DNA from: Colimorpha sp045222295
GTDB taxonomy: Bacteria; Bacteroidota; Bacteroidia; Bacteroidales; P3
Length of the DNA: 64,000 bases
NCBI GenBank assembly: GCA_045222295.1
Contig: JBGUXP010000004.1
Location: 5,068-69,067, forward strand
Reading direction: 5' to 3'
Part shown: one piece after another, positions 43,428-51,299 of the stretch
How positions within the stretch are numbered: the stretch's first letter is position 1
Layout: every line of letters begins with the position of its first letter
Position numbers and translations under genes: made by a program
The notes under the pieces: model-generated
Seen by the model: only the letters and a program-made list of their open reading frames with translations
What the model was told of the DNA's origin: nothing
Databases searched by the model: none

Positions 43428-44948
43428 TTAATTAACTTTAATTTTTTCAATAGCACGTTCCACGCGGCGGATGGTCTCCTCTTTGCCGAGCATCATGACC
43501 AGCGTGATCATGTCGGGACCCACCGTGCGTCCTACCACTGCAATGCGCAATGAGTTCATCACCTTGCCCGTGTTGAGGCCGTTGGCGGCAATGTAATCAT
43601 CCAAAAGTGCCTTGTGGATGGCTTCGTATTCGAAAGGCACGGTGTTCAGTATCTCGATAACCTTCTGCATGTGGACATGCATGTCGGGAGTCCAGCGTTT
43701 GGCCACGTCTTTCTCGTTGTACTCTGTCGGAGCTTGGAAAAAGTAGGAGCAGGTGTCCCACAGTTCACTGGGGAAGGTGATACGCTCTTTCATCATGGCG
43801 GCCACCTTTGTGTAGTAGCCGGCCTCGGCTGCTACACCATGTTCTTTTGCCTGCGCTTCCAGCATGGCTCCTACCTCTTCGTCGCTGAGCATCTGGAAGT
43901 ATTCATGCTGGAACCACTTGGCCTTGTCGAGGTTGAACTTGGCGCCGTTCTTGCTGATATGCTCCACGTTGAAGAGTTTTATGAGCTCCTCCATGCTCAT
44001 TATCTCCTGCTCTGTTCCCGGATTCCACCCCATCAGAGCCAGCATGTTGACCACCGCCTGCGGCAGATAGCCTTTCTCGCGGTAGCCGCTGCTGATTTCG
44101 CCGCTCTTGGGGTCGTGCCACTCCAGCGGGAAGACGGGGAATCCCAGTCGGTCGCCGTCACGCTTGCTGAGCTTGCCGTTGCCCTCGGGCTTGAGGAGCA
44201 GGGGCAGGTGCGCGAAGCGCGGCATGGTGTCCTCCCAGCCGAAAGCCTTGTAGAGCATCACATGCAGAGGCGCACTCGGAAGCCATTCCTCTCCACGGAT
44301 GACGTGGGTAATCTCCATCGTGTGGTCGTCGACGATATTGGCCAGATGGTAGGTGGGCATACCGTCGCTCTTGAACAGCACCTTGTCGTCCAGCAATCGG
44401 CTGTTCATTGTGACATCACCACGAATCATGTCGTGTACTGTGATGTCGATATTGTCGGGGAACTTGAATCGCACCACGTAGGGGTCGCCGGCAACGATGC
44501 GGCGCTGCGCCTCTTCCATACCGAGACTCAAACTGTTCTCCATACCCTCGCGGGTATTGCAGTCGTACTGGAAGGTCTTCTTCTGCGCTTCATATTCTTT
44601 ACGTTTGGCCTCGAGGGCTTCGGGCTTATCAAAGGCATAGTAGGCCCACCCGTCGCGGATGAGTTGCTCGGCATACTGGCGGTACATCGGCTTTCGGTCG
44701 CTCTGGCGGTAGGGACCGAAGGAACCTCCGATGTGGACGCCTTCGTCGAACTGGATCCCCAGCCACTCAAGGGCTTCGATGATATATTGCTCGGCACCCG
44801 GCACAAAGCGCGTCTGGTCGGTGTCTTCGATGCGGAGAATCATTTTCCCGCCGTTCTGGCGGGCGAAGAGGTAGTTGTAGAGGGCGGTACGCACACCGCC
44901 GATGTGAAGGGGCCCCGTAGGACTCGGGGCAAATCTTACTCTTACCAT
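43428..44948 (-). CDS. gltX: Glutamyl-tRNA synthetase
   Basis: This 506-residue class I synthetase charges tRNA-Glu. The HIGH-type signature is APSPTGPLHIGGVRTALYNY (residues 7-26), and the KMSKS-type loop is KLSKRDGDRLGFP near residue 262. The anticodon-binding helical domain fills the last 180 residues. Normal length and no odd features. It sits between the PorT-like gene (10 bp) and the ompH-like gene (3 bp) in one minus-strand operon. Confidence 0.96.
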   Translation of the reverse strand: MVRVRFAPSPTGPLHIGGVRTALYNYLFARQNGGKMILRIEDTDQTRFVPGAEQYIIEALEWLGIQFDEGVHIGGSFGPYRQSDRKPMYRQYAEQLIRDGWAYYAFDKPEALEAKRKEYEAQKKTFQYDCNTREGMENSLSLGMEEAQRRIVAGDPYVVRFKFPDNIDITVHDMIRGDVTMNSRLLDDKVLFKSDGMPTYHLANIVDDHTMEITHVIRGEEWLPSAPLHVMLYKAFGWEDTMPRFAHLPLLLKPEGNGKLSKRDGDRLGFPVFPLEWHDPKSGEISSGYREKGYLPQAVVNMLALMGWNPGTEQEIMSMEELIKLFNVEHISKNGAKFNLDKAKWFQHEYFQMLSDEEVGAMLEAQAKEHGVAAEAGYYTKVAAMMKERITFPSELWDTCSYFFQAPTEYNEKDVAKRWTPDMHVHMQKVIEILNTVPFEYEAIHKALLDDYIAANGLNTGKVMNSLRIAVVGRTVGPDMITLVMMLGKEETIRRVERAIEKIKVN

Positions 44949-44958
44949 GTAATATGCT

Positions 44959-45714
44959 TTATTGTTTATTAAAATTTCCCAGGCTGTAGCTCAGGGAGAA
45001 CATGTAGGCCACGTTGTTGCCGTTGGGTATCTTGAATTTATTGGGGTTGGCAGAGCCCCCGGCCTCGATGACACGCAGGATATCGACACCTTCCGAGGTG
45101 GCCAGAAATCCGTGGTCGATGTAGAACGAGGCGTTGATCCATTTGTACTCGTAGCTCACGCCGACGATGGCACTGACATCCCAGCGGTTCATGCGGTTGC
45201 TTTTGAATACCTCGGTGTCCGTAATATCGTAGTTTTCTGCTGTCGACGTCACACCCGGTGTGATTTTGCGGTCACGGAAACGTCCAGAGAGCCCAAAACT
45301 CACTGCCGGACCTGCAAACAATCCCACCACATGGCCTCTTGCGCGGATGGGCAGTTCGTAGTGGACACAGGCCAGGATGGGCAGCTGCAGGTAGTAGGCG
45401 TGGTAGTATCCTTCGCGGAACATCAAACTGGCTCCGTTCTCCAAGTGCTCCTGGAAGTTGCTGCCTTTGCGCGTTAGGTTGAGGCCTGTCTGCAGGAAGA
45501 AAGTCTCTTCCAACACACTCTCGCTCTTGGCGAAGGTGTAGTTGATGAAGCCTCCCAGAGAGGCACTCAGCACTGGGGCGCTAGTCGACAGGTCGTCGTT
45601 CATTGTGGCCATGCCGATGCCGGCCTTCACGCCGTAGTCGCCGAACTGCGCGTTGGCCTCGCGACCCATTAAACCCATTAAGCCGATTAAGCCCAATAAT
45701 AATATTTTTTTCAT
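44959..45714 (-). CDS. Outer membrane beta-barrel protein, PorT-like
   Basis: This protein is about 251 residues long. I chose the ATG at 45714 because it begins a good signal peptide (MKKILLLGLIGLMGLMGREANAQ, ends ANAQ; core encoded by a repeat of ATTAAGCCCATTAAACCC type). The mature part begins GDYGVKAGIGMATM and has alternating beta strands, a typical YYLQLPILACVHYELPI strand pair, and a terminal SYSLGNF. It belongs with the PorT/outer membrane protein beta-barrel family, function not assigned. It lies 4 bp after the peptidase gene. Confidence 0.8.
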   Translation of the reverse strand: MKKILLLGLIGLMGLMGREANAQFGDYGVKAGIGMATMNDDLSTSAPVLSASLGGFINYTFAKSESVLEETFFLQTGLNLTRKGSNFQEHLENGASLMFREGYYHAYYLQLPILACVHYELPIRARGHVVGLFAGPAVSFGLSGRFRDRKITPGVTSTAENYDITDTEVFKSNRMNRWDVSAIVGVSYEYKWINASFYIDHGFLATSEGVDILRVIEAGGSANPNKFKIPNGNNVAYMFSLSYSLGNFNKQ

Positions 45715-45718
45715 TGTA

Positions 45719-47914
45719 TCAAAGTTTTCTTTCAATAAAATCAGTCATCAGCTGGTAGAGGTTCAGACGGGTGTTTCCCGTAGCGTCGTAGATGGAGTGG
45801 TTCTTGTTGGGGTAGATGCGGAACTCGAACTGCTTGCCGGCATTCTCCAGCTTCTCCACCATCTCGGCGCTGTTTTGGAAGTGCACGTTGTCGTCTCCGG
45901 TGCCGTGGATGAGGAGGTATTTACCCTTCAGGCGGTCGGCGAAGTTGAGCGGTGAATTCTCATCATAGCCTTTGGTGTTGTCCTTGGGCAGGCCGAGGAA
46001 GCGCTCGGTGTAGATATTGTCGTAGTAGCGCCAGTTCATGACGGGAGCCACGGCGATGGCCATCTTGAAGACGTCGTTGCCCTTCAGGAGGCTGAGCGTC
46101 GAGAGGTAGCCTCCGAAGCTCCAGCCCCAGATGCCGATGCGGTCTTTGTCGACCCAGCTCTGCTGACCCAGCCAGCGGGCTGCCTCGATGGCGTCCTCGC
46201 ACTCCATGCGACCCAGGTCGCCGTAGGTCTGCTTTTTGAAGGCAGCACCGCGTCCGCCGGTGCCGCGACCGTCGAAGCAGAAGATGACATAGCCCTTCTC
46301 GGCCAGCATGTGGTACCAGTAGTAGTCCGAGTAGCCGTAGCTGTTGCTCACCTGCTGGTTACCGGGACCACCATAAACGTATATCAGCACGGGGTATTTC
46401 TTGTTCTCTTTGAAGAAGTTGGCAGGCTTAATGGTGTAGTAGTTCAGTTCGGTACCATTACTGGTGGTGAAGGAGCCGAAGGCCTTGTACCCTGCCCCAT
46501 AGTCAACCATCTTCCTTTGCAAATCGGCATTGTCCTCAAGGGTTTTGATAAGCTTGCCTTTAGCATCGTGCAAGGTGTAGCGCGGAGCTTGGTTGGCACC
46601 GCTGAATGTGCAGATATAGTATTTGCAGCCGTTGCTGAATGTGGCGCTATAGGTGCCGTATCCGTCGGTGTAGTTGAGGCACTCCTTCTTTTTGCCGTCG
46701 AAGCCGATGACGAAGAGGCTCTTGTTAATGGCGCCGTGCTCACGGCTGGTGTAGTAGAGGCGTTGGTTCTTGACGTCGATGCCGGGCACGTCGCAGACCT
46801 CCCACTCGCCGCTGGTCACCTGCTTGACGAGGTTGCCGTCCATGCCGTAGAGGTAGATGTGGCGGTAGCCGTCGCGCTCGCTGGTGATAAGCATCTGCTC
46901 CTGAGCTTTCTTGCCCTTGCCCACGGTGATGAACTGCCAGGTGTCGGGCACGTCGACGTAGGTGTCGCACTGCTCCTCATAGAGCATCTTGCCTTCGCTG
47001 GTCAGTATCTGCATGTGGTTCTGCAGGCGGTTCATAATCATGTAGGCCAGCGTGCCGCTGGGTGTCCACTGGAAACGGGGAATATACTCCCAGGTCTTGT
47101 CGGTAGATGCGATGCGGGAAGGTTTTGCAGTGCCGAGCTCGTATACCCACATTTCCACCTTCGAGTTGTCCTCGCCGGCCTTGGGGTATTTGTAGCGGTA
47201 GTCCTCGGGGTAGAGGGCTCCCCACATCTGCATATTGTATTCCATCACCTTGCTCTCGTCGAAGCGCATGTAGGCAATCTTCTTCGAGTCGGGACTCCAC
47301 TGGAAGCCCTTGGTGATGGCGAATTCCTCCTCGTATACCCAGTCGGTGGTGCCGTTGATAATCTCGTTCACCTTGCCGTCGGTGGTGATGGCATGCTCCT
47401 CGAGGGTGGCGAGGTCCATCCAGTAGAGGTTGTTGTCGCGCACGAAGGCCACCTTCGAGCCGTCGGGGCTGAGGGTGGTGAGGCGCTGCTTGCCGTTGTT
47501 GCTAATCTTCGTGAAGGTTCTAGTCTTTACATCATAGATGTAGTAGTCGCTCACGCCGCTGTGGCGGTAGAGGGGCTCGAAGCCGCTGCTGAGGAGTATC
47601 TTCTGCTCGTCCTGGCTGAACTCATAGCTTTCAATAGGGGGCAGGGTAGCGGCTTTCTTGCTCATCTGCGGGGTGTTGAAAAGGCACACGTCTTCCACCT
47701 TCTCGCCAGTGGCGTAGCTGTACTTGGCGATGCCCGTGCGGCTCATGGTGCAGTAGTGCTCGCCGTCCTGCATCGAGCGGATGCCGTAGACGCTCTTCGG
47801 ACGGAAGGTGCCCTTCGTCCAGATGTCCTCCAAGGTGATATTATTGCTTTGCGCACTGGCCATGCCAGCACCTGCCATCAGTGCAAATGCCATAAATACA
47901 AATAGTTTCTTCAT
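45719..47914 (-). CDS. Dipeptidyl peptidase IV (S9B family)
   Basis: This 731-residue exported serine peptidase releases X-Pro dipeptides from peptides in the periplasm or at the surface. A signal peptide (LFVFMAFALMAGAGMASAQ) is followed by a beta-propeller with many WSPDSKKIAYMR-like segments. The C-terminal alpha/beta hydrolase has the nucleophile in IGIWGWSFGGYLSTL near residue 605. The acid is in HGTGDDNVHFQNS, and the histidine in NKNHSIYDATGNTRLN. The start at 47914 is used because the longer frame lacks a signal start. It heads an operon behind a clear promoter. Confidence 0.93.
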   Translation of the reverse strand: MKKLFVFMAFALMAGAGMASAQSNNITLEDIWTKGTFRPKSVYGIRSMQDGEHYCTMSRTGIAKYSYATGEKVEDVCLFNTPQMSKKAATLPPIESYEFSQDEQKILLSSGFEPLYRHSGVSDYYIYDVKTRTFTKISNNGKQRLTTLSPDGSKVAFVRDNNLYWMDLATLEEHAITTDGKVNEIINGTTDWVYEEEFAITKGFQWSPDSKKIAYMRFDESKVMEYNMQMWGALYPEDYRYKYPKAGEDNSKVEMWVYELGTAKPSRIASTDKTWEYIPRFQWTPSGTLAYMIMNRLQNHMQILTSEGKMLYEEQCDTYVDVPDTWQFITVGKGKKAQEQMLITSERDGYRHIYLYGMDGNLVKQVTSGEWEVCDVPGIDVKNQRLYYTSREHGAINKSLFVIGFDGKKKECLNYTDGYGTYSATFSNGCKYYICTFSGANQAPRYTLHDAKGKLIKTLEDNADLQRKMVDYGAGYKAFGSFTTSNGTELNYYTIKPANFFKENKKYPVLIYVYGGPGNQQVSNSYGYSDYYWYHMLAEKGYVIFCFDGRGTGGRGAAFKKQTYGDLGRMECEDAIEAARWLGQQSWVDKDRIGIWGWSFGGYLSTLSLLKGNDVFKMAIAVAPVMNWRYYDNIYTERFLGLPKDNTKGYDENSPLNFADRLKGKYLLIHGTGDDNVHFQNSAEMVEKLENAGKQFEFRIYPNKNHSIYDATGNTRLNLYQLMTDFIERKL

Positions 47915-47949
47915 CTTAGTAAGATAGTTTTTATAATTGTTCAAAAATG

Positions 47950-47981
47950 CAAATATACACTTTTTCCCAAAACCCTACAAA
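47950..47981 (-). promoter_or_regulatory. Promoter of the dipeptidyl peptidase operon
   Basis: The minus strand reads TATATTTG (CAAATATA at 47950-47957), with TTTG 20 bp upstream (CAAA at 47978-47981). The leader would be about 28 bases. Confidence 0.78.
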
Positions 47982-48079
47982 AAAAACTTCATCCCCTCAC
48001 TCTCCGCAGTGGCTTTCACCATGGTTTCTATCAATTTTGATACCCTCTGAAAAGGTTGATTTACAATCTTTTTATATGC

Positions 48080-48128
48080 TGTTCTTATGTTGTTCTTATG
48101 AATAAATCTAAAGAACAACATAAGAACA
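48080..48128. repeat. 18-bp perfect inverted repeat in the divergent region
   Basis: TGTTCTTATGTTGTTCTT (48080-48097) and its exact reverse complement (48111-48128) surround a 13-base spacer. Each arm also contains direct TGTTCTT repeats. It lies between the divergent dipeptidyl peptidase operon and the four-paralogue cluster. It has no T tract, so a regulatory or microrepeat origin is more likely than termination. Apart from this and the promoter, the 342-bp gap (47915-48256) shows no gene. Confidence 0.75.
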
Positions 48129-48256
48129 AGTATTGAACAATATGAAAAACAACAAATTAGAATTGTCCTGTTTTTGCTTTCGAATGCTTGCATTATTGTT
48201 TGACTCTGCAGGCAATAAATAGTTGTTTTCTGCGTTTATTTACCAAACACACTCCA

Positions 48257-49102
48257 ATGAACCGAGGTAAATTTATTTGCAAAGAGCTAAAAACTGTCCG
48301 CAAGCGCATTGCGGAGGAGAACAATATTCCGCTGGAAATCAAGGAGTGCACCTATGAGGGACCGTGTCGCGGGACCTGTCCGCGGTGCGAGGCGGAGGTT
48401 AGATACCTTGAGAACAGCCTGGCTCACCGTCTGAAAATGGGCAAGGTGGCCACCGTGGCGGGTTTGGCGTTGGGTTTGGCCTCGTGCGGTGGAGGACAGG
48501 CGGAGAGGACTGACACACTCCTCCGTTCGACTTCGTCGTCCACCTCCCCTAGCTTAGGGGAGGAGCAGATGCCGGAGGTGCCGGAAGGACCTTCCGAGAT
48601 TATCAAGGTGCCTGAAGTGGGTGAGTTGGAGGTTGTGGGCGATGTGGAGGAAGTTCTACCGCCGCCACCAAGATTAGATATCGATGAAGATGAAGTAGGT
48701 GGGATAGAGGACGACGATGCTTTGTTTGTGGAACCTGAATTGGCCCCGGAGTTTCCCGGAGGCCTAGAAACTCTTTACAAGTTCATTCAGGACAATATTC
48801 AATATCCGCAATTAGCGCTGGAGAACGGCATTGAGGGCAAGGTGTATGTCACCTTCGTCGTGGAGGAAGACGGCACCATCTCAGACCCACGTGTCCTGCG
48901 TGACATCGGAGTCGGTTGTGGTCAAGAGGTCATTCGTGTTGTAAAGATGATGCCTAAGTGGAAGCCCGGAAAGAAGGATGGCAAGCCGGTGCGTGTGCAG
49001 TACAACCTGCCGGTCAACTTCAGTATTTCGGAAGATATGAAAAGCCCCAACGCCCCCACGCAGCAGATGAGGGTCGACGGGGTGAAAGTGATAGTGAAAT
49101 GA
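48257..49102 (+). CDS. Paralogue 1: Cys-rich N-domain, lipobox, TonB C-terminal domain
   Basis: This 281-residue protein starts at MNRGKFICKELK. Residues 1-62 form a charged domain with cysteines 8, 31, 37, 41 and 44 (CTYEGPCRGTCPRCEAE). Residues 63-76 are hydrophobic (VATVAGLALGLAS) and are followed by Cys77-Gly-Gly, which resembles a lipobox. A translated palindromic element gives DTLLRSTSSSTSPSLGEE at about 86-103. A TonB C-terminal domain follows (EFPGGLETLYKFIQDNI ... KVYVTFVVEEDGTI ... MPKWKPGKKDGKPV). The tail APTQQMRVDGVKVIVK is shared with paralogue 3. Function unknown; a cell-envelope role is likely. Confidence 0.75.
   Translation: MNRGKFICKELKTVRKRIAEENNIPLEIKECTYEGPCRGTCPRCEAEVRYLENSLAHRLKMGKVATVAGLALGLASCGGGQAERTDTLLRSTSSSTSPSLGEEQMPEVPEGPSEIIKVPEVGELEVVGDVEEVLPPPPRLDIDEDEVGGIEDDDALFVEPELAPEFPGGLETLYKFIQDNIQYPQLALENGIEGKVYVTFVVEEDGTISDPRVLRDIGVGCGQEVIRVVKMMPKWKPGKKDGKPVRVQYNLPVNFSISEDMKSPNAPTQQMRVDGVKVIVK
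48511..48565 (+). repeat. Palindromic element, copy in paralogue 1
   Basis: GACACACTCCTCCG is followed by a CGAC-TTC-GTCG hairpin and then CCTCCCCTA, GCT, TAGGGGAGG. It is read in frame as DTLLR...SPSLGEE. Confidence 0.85.
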
Positions 49103-49266
49103 ATAAAAGATACGACACACTCCTCAGTCAGCCGCAAGCGGCTGCCAGCTCCCCTAACTTAGGGGAGCAGCAAGATACCATTGACTGCGGCAGCAGCTCC
49201 TCCCCTAAGTTAGGGGAGGGGGACCACCCGAAGGGTGGTGGAGGAGTCTGTAAAAGAGGAGTTTGA
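49099..49266 (+). CDS. 55-codon ORF built from two palindromic elements
   Basis: The frame starts with an ATGA overlap at the stop of paralogue 1 and encodes MNKRYDTLLSQPQAAASSPN, LGEQQDTIDCGSSSSPKLGE and a Gly-rich end. Almost all of it is one forward and one inverted copy of the palindromic element. It resembles neither domain of its neighbours outside the element. It may be a remnant of another paralogue's N-terminal junction, or only read-through of an element pair. Translation is possible through coupling but unproven. Confidence 0.3.
   Translation: MNKRYDTLLSQPQAAASSPNLGEQQDTIDCGSSSSPKLGEGDHPKGGGGVCKRGV
49114..49251. repeat. Inverted pair of palindromic elements between paralogues 1 and 2
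   Basis: The forward copy (49114-49168) has the hairpin CAGCCGC-AA-GCGGCTG and then GCTCCCCTAA-C-TTAGGGGAGC. A second copy in opposite orientation (about 49194-49251) has CCTCCCCTAAGTTAGGGGAGG, then CCACCC-GAA-GGGTGG and GAGGAGTCTGT. About 25 bp separate them. Confidence 0.88.
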
Positions 49267-49277
49267 ATAATAAAAAT

Positions 49278-50210
49278 ATGAACCGAGGCAAAGATATCTG
49301 TAAAGAGCTAAAGGCTGTCCGCAAGCGCATTGCGGAGGAAAACGACATCGTGTTGGAGATACCAGAGTGCACGTACAACGGGCCGTGCAAGGGCACCTGT
49401 CCGCGGTGCGAGAGCGAGGTTCGCTTTTTGGAGAACGAGCTGGCGAAGCGTATCAAGCTCGGCAAGGTGACTTCGGTGGCAGGACTGGCGCTGGGGTTGG
49501 CGGTGAGCAGCGGGGTGAAAGCGCAGAGCACGGACACACTCCTCCGTCAGCCAGAGGCTGACACCTCCCCTAACTTAGGGGAGGAGATTACTTGCGGGAC
49601 TTTGAAGGGCAGGGTGTTTGACCTCAAGACGGGCGAGCTGCTTCCGTTCTGCAAGGTAGTTCTTCGTCAGGGTGATACGGTTGTTGCCAGCGGCGTTACC
49701 GATTTCGACGGTATGTACACTCTCAATAAGATACCTTTCGGCGATTACCTGTTGGACATTCAACAGATGGGATATGTCCGTTTTGAGCAGGGTGTTACCG
49801 TTGCGAAGCAGGGCTTCACGGTGATGGATGTGTCGTTGGCGGCGGATACAACGGGTATTCCATCAATTGTTATTAGCGGCCCTGTGACAATAGGGACTTC
49901 GGCAAAGGAAGCTCCCGGAACGAAGAGGGTGGTGGTGGATGGTGATAAACTGGATTATACGATAGAAGAGATGGCAAGAGAGGCGAGGATGGAAGAGCTG
50001 CGCCCGATGATGGGAGAGATACAGGTGCATCTGCCGGGCACGGAAGCCAGTCGGGCGGGCGATCCGCCGCCTATTCCGAAGCATGTTATGGACGGGAAGT
50101 TGGTGGGCGCTATCGGGGTCCCCAATCTTGATGGAGTGCCTTCGACGGTGCGTGTGGTGCGTCAAGGACCGTTGCTGATAGTGGATGAGACAGACGAACC
50201 AGAATTGTAG
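49278..50210 (+). CDS. Paralogue 2: Cys-rich N-domain, carboxypeptidase-regulatory-like domain
   Basis: This 310-residue protein repeats the N-terminal domain of paralogue 1 (MNRGKDICKELK; Cys 8, 31, 37, 41, 44). Here the hydrophobic segment ends AVSSGVKAQ, a signal-peptidase-I-like site in place of a lipobox. The palindromic element encodes DTLLRQPEADTSPNLGEE. One CarboxypepD-regulatory-like beta-sandwich follows (GRVFDLKTGELLPFCKVVL ... GVTDFDGMYTLNKIPFGDY). The last third is unrecognised, with a Pro-rich DPPPIPKHVMDGK. Start chosen at 49278 by alignment with the other paralogues. Confidence 0.73.
   Translation: MNRGKDICKELKAVRKRIAEENDIVLEIPECTYNGPCKGTCPRCESEVRFLENELAKRIKLGKVTSVAGLALGLAVSSGVKAQSTDTLLRQPEADTSPNLGEEITCGTLKGRVFDLKTGELLPFCKVVLRQGDTVVASGVTDFDGMYTLNKIPFGDYLLDIQQMGYVRFEQGVTVAKQGFTVMDVSLAADTTGIPSIVISGPVTIGTSAKEAPGTKRVVVDGDKLDYTIEEMAREARMEELRPMMGEIQVHLPGTEASRAGDPPPIPKHVMDGKLVGAIGVPNLDGVPSTVRVVRQGPLLIVDETDEPEL
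49533..49584 (+). repeat. Palindromic element, copy in paralogue 2
   Basis: GACACACTCCTCC is followed by GTCAGCC-AGA-GGCTGAC and then CCTCCCCTAACTTAGGGGAGG. It is read in frame as DTLLRQPEADTSPNLGEE. Confidence 0.88.
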
Positions 50211-50240
50211 GATGAAAAGGAAACATATTATAAAAAATCG

Positions 50241-51158
50241 ATGAACCGAGGCAAAGATATCTGTAAAGAGCTTAAAGCTGTCCGCAAGCGCATTGCGGAG
50301 GAAAACGACATTCCACTGGAAATCAAGGAGTGCACATACAATGGGCCTTGCAAGGGCACCTGTCCGCGTTGCGAGAGCGAGGTGCGGTATCTGGAAAAGT
50401 TTTTGGCCTACAAGCTGAAGCTGGGTAAGGTGGCCACCGTCGCTGGATTGGCACTGGGATTGGCCTCCTGTGGAGGAACCATACAGGGAGAGGTTCCGAG
50501 CGAGGATATTCCCCCGGAGGAAATTCCGCCCACAGATGCAAATGACTCTTTGCCGCAGGATGCTGAACAAGTGCCCTCGGAACGCAGGGAGAATACTGAG
50601 CTTCCGGTTGTGGGCGAGATTGAGGTCGGCGGAATGGAGGAAGAGTCAGCGACACAGGATGAGGAAGAGGGAGCCTTGGCAGGTGTGATTATAGAAGACC
50701 AGCCCGAATTTCCTGGAGGGGTCGAGGCTATGTACAAATTTTTACAGGAAAACATCAAATACCCGCCACTGGCATTGGAGAACGGCATCGAGGGGAGGGT
50801 GTATGTCACCTTCGTCGTGGAGGAAGACGGCACCATCACAGAACCGCGGGTGCTGCGCGATATTGGTGGTGGCTGCGGTCGGGAGGCCATCCGTGTGGTG
50901 AAGCTGATGCCCAAATGGAAGCCCGGCAAGCAGAGTGGGAAGCCTGTCCGGGTGCAGTACAATTTGCCGATTAATTTTACTCTCCCCTCCGACTGGCACC
51001 CGCTTGTCGAAGGTAAGGCGTCAATAGAGACGGGACAGCGCACCTTTTCTGAGGACAGGACAATGGGGATTCCCTGTGATACCTCAGATTACGAGATAGG
51101 CCCCACCGCCCCCACGCAGCAGATGGAGGTTGATGGGGTGAAAGTGATTGTGAAATGA
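50241..51158 (+). CDS. Paralogue 3: Cys-rich N-domain, lipobox, TonB C-terminal domain
   Basis: This 305-residue protein is closest to paralogue 1. It has the same five-cysteine domain (CTYNGPCKGTCPRCESE), the hydrophobic VATVAGLALGLAS and a lipobox-like Cys77-Gly-Gly. Then come an acidic Pro-rich linker (EVPSEDIPPEEIPPTDAND) and a TonB C-terminal domain (EFPGGVEAMYKFLQENIKYP ... VYVTFVVEEDGTI). No palindromic element lies after the hydrophobic segment. The end carries about 35 extra residues relative to paralogue 1 before the shared APTQQMEVDGVKVIVK tail. Role unknown. Confidence 0.75.
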   Translation: MNRGKDICKELKAVRKRIAEENDIPLEIKECTYNGPCKGTCPRCESEVRYLEKFLAYKLKLGKVATVAGLALGLASCGGTIQGEVPSEDIPPEEIPPTDANDSLPQDAEQVPSERRENTELPVVGEIEVGGMEEESATQDEEEGALAGVIIEDQPEFPGGVEAMYKFLQENIKYPPLALENGIEGRVYVTFVVEEDGTITEPRVLRDIGGGCGREAIRVVKLMPKWKPGKQSGKPVRVQYNLPINFTLPSDWHPLVEGKASIETGQRTFSEDRTMGIPCDTSDYEIGPTAPTQQMEVDGVKVIVK

Positions 51159-51210
51159 CGGTTGAAGAAAAGACCCCCCTAACGGTGTAAGGGAAAAATG
51201 ACAGGGTAAT

Positions 51211-51279
51211 GCTCCGTAGGAGCTTCCGTTTAATAGCAATAACGAAAAGAACAAATAATAATGAATACTCCGTAGGAGT
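51211..51279. repeat. Pair of CTCCGTAGGAG palindromes
   Basis: GCTCCGTAGGAGC (51211-51223) and ACTCCGTAGGAGT (51267-51279) lie 56 bp apart. Each is followed by a CTTAATAG/TTTAATAG stretch. They fill most of the 141-bp gap before paralogue 4. Confidence 0.82.
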
Positions 51280-51299
51280 TTTCTCTTAATAGAAAAACA

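Noticed and set aside
46310..47905. 531-codon plus-strand frame opposite the dipeptidyl peptidase gene
   Set aside because: Antisense shadow of an intact S9B peptidase; low-complexity Val/Gly/His composition and no start signals.
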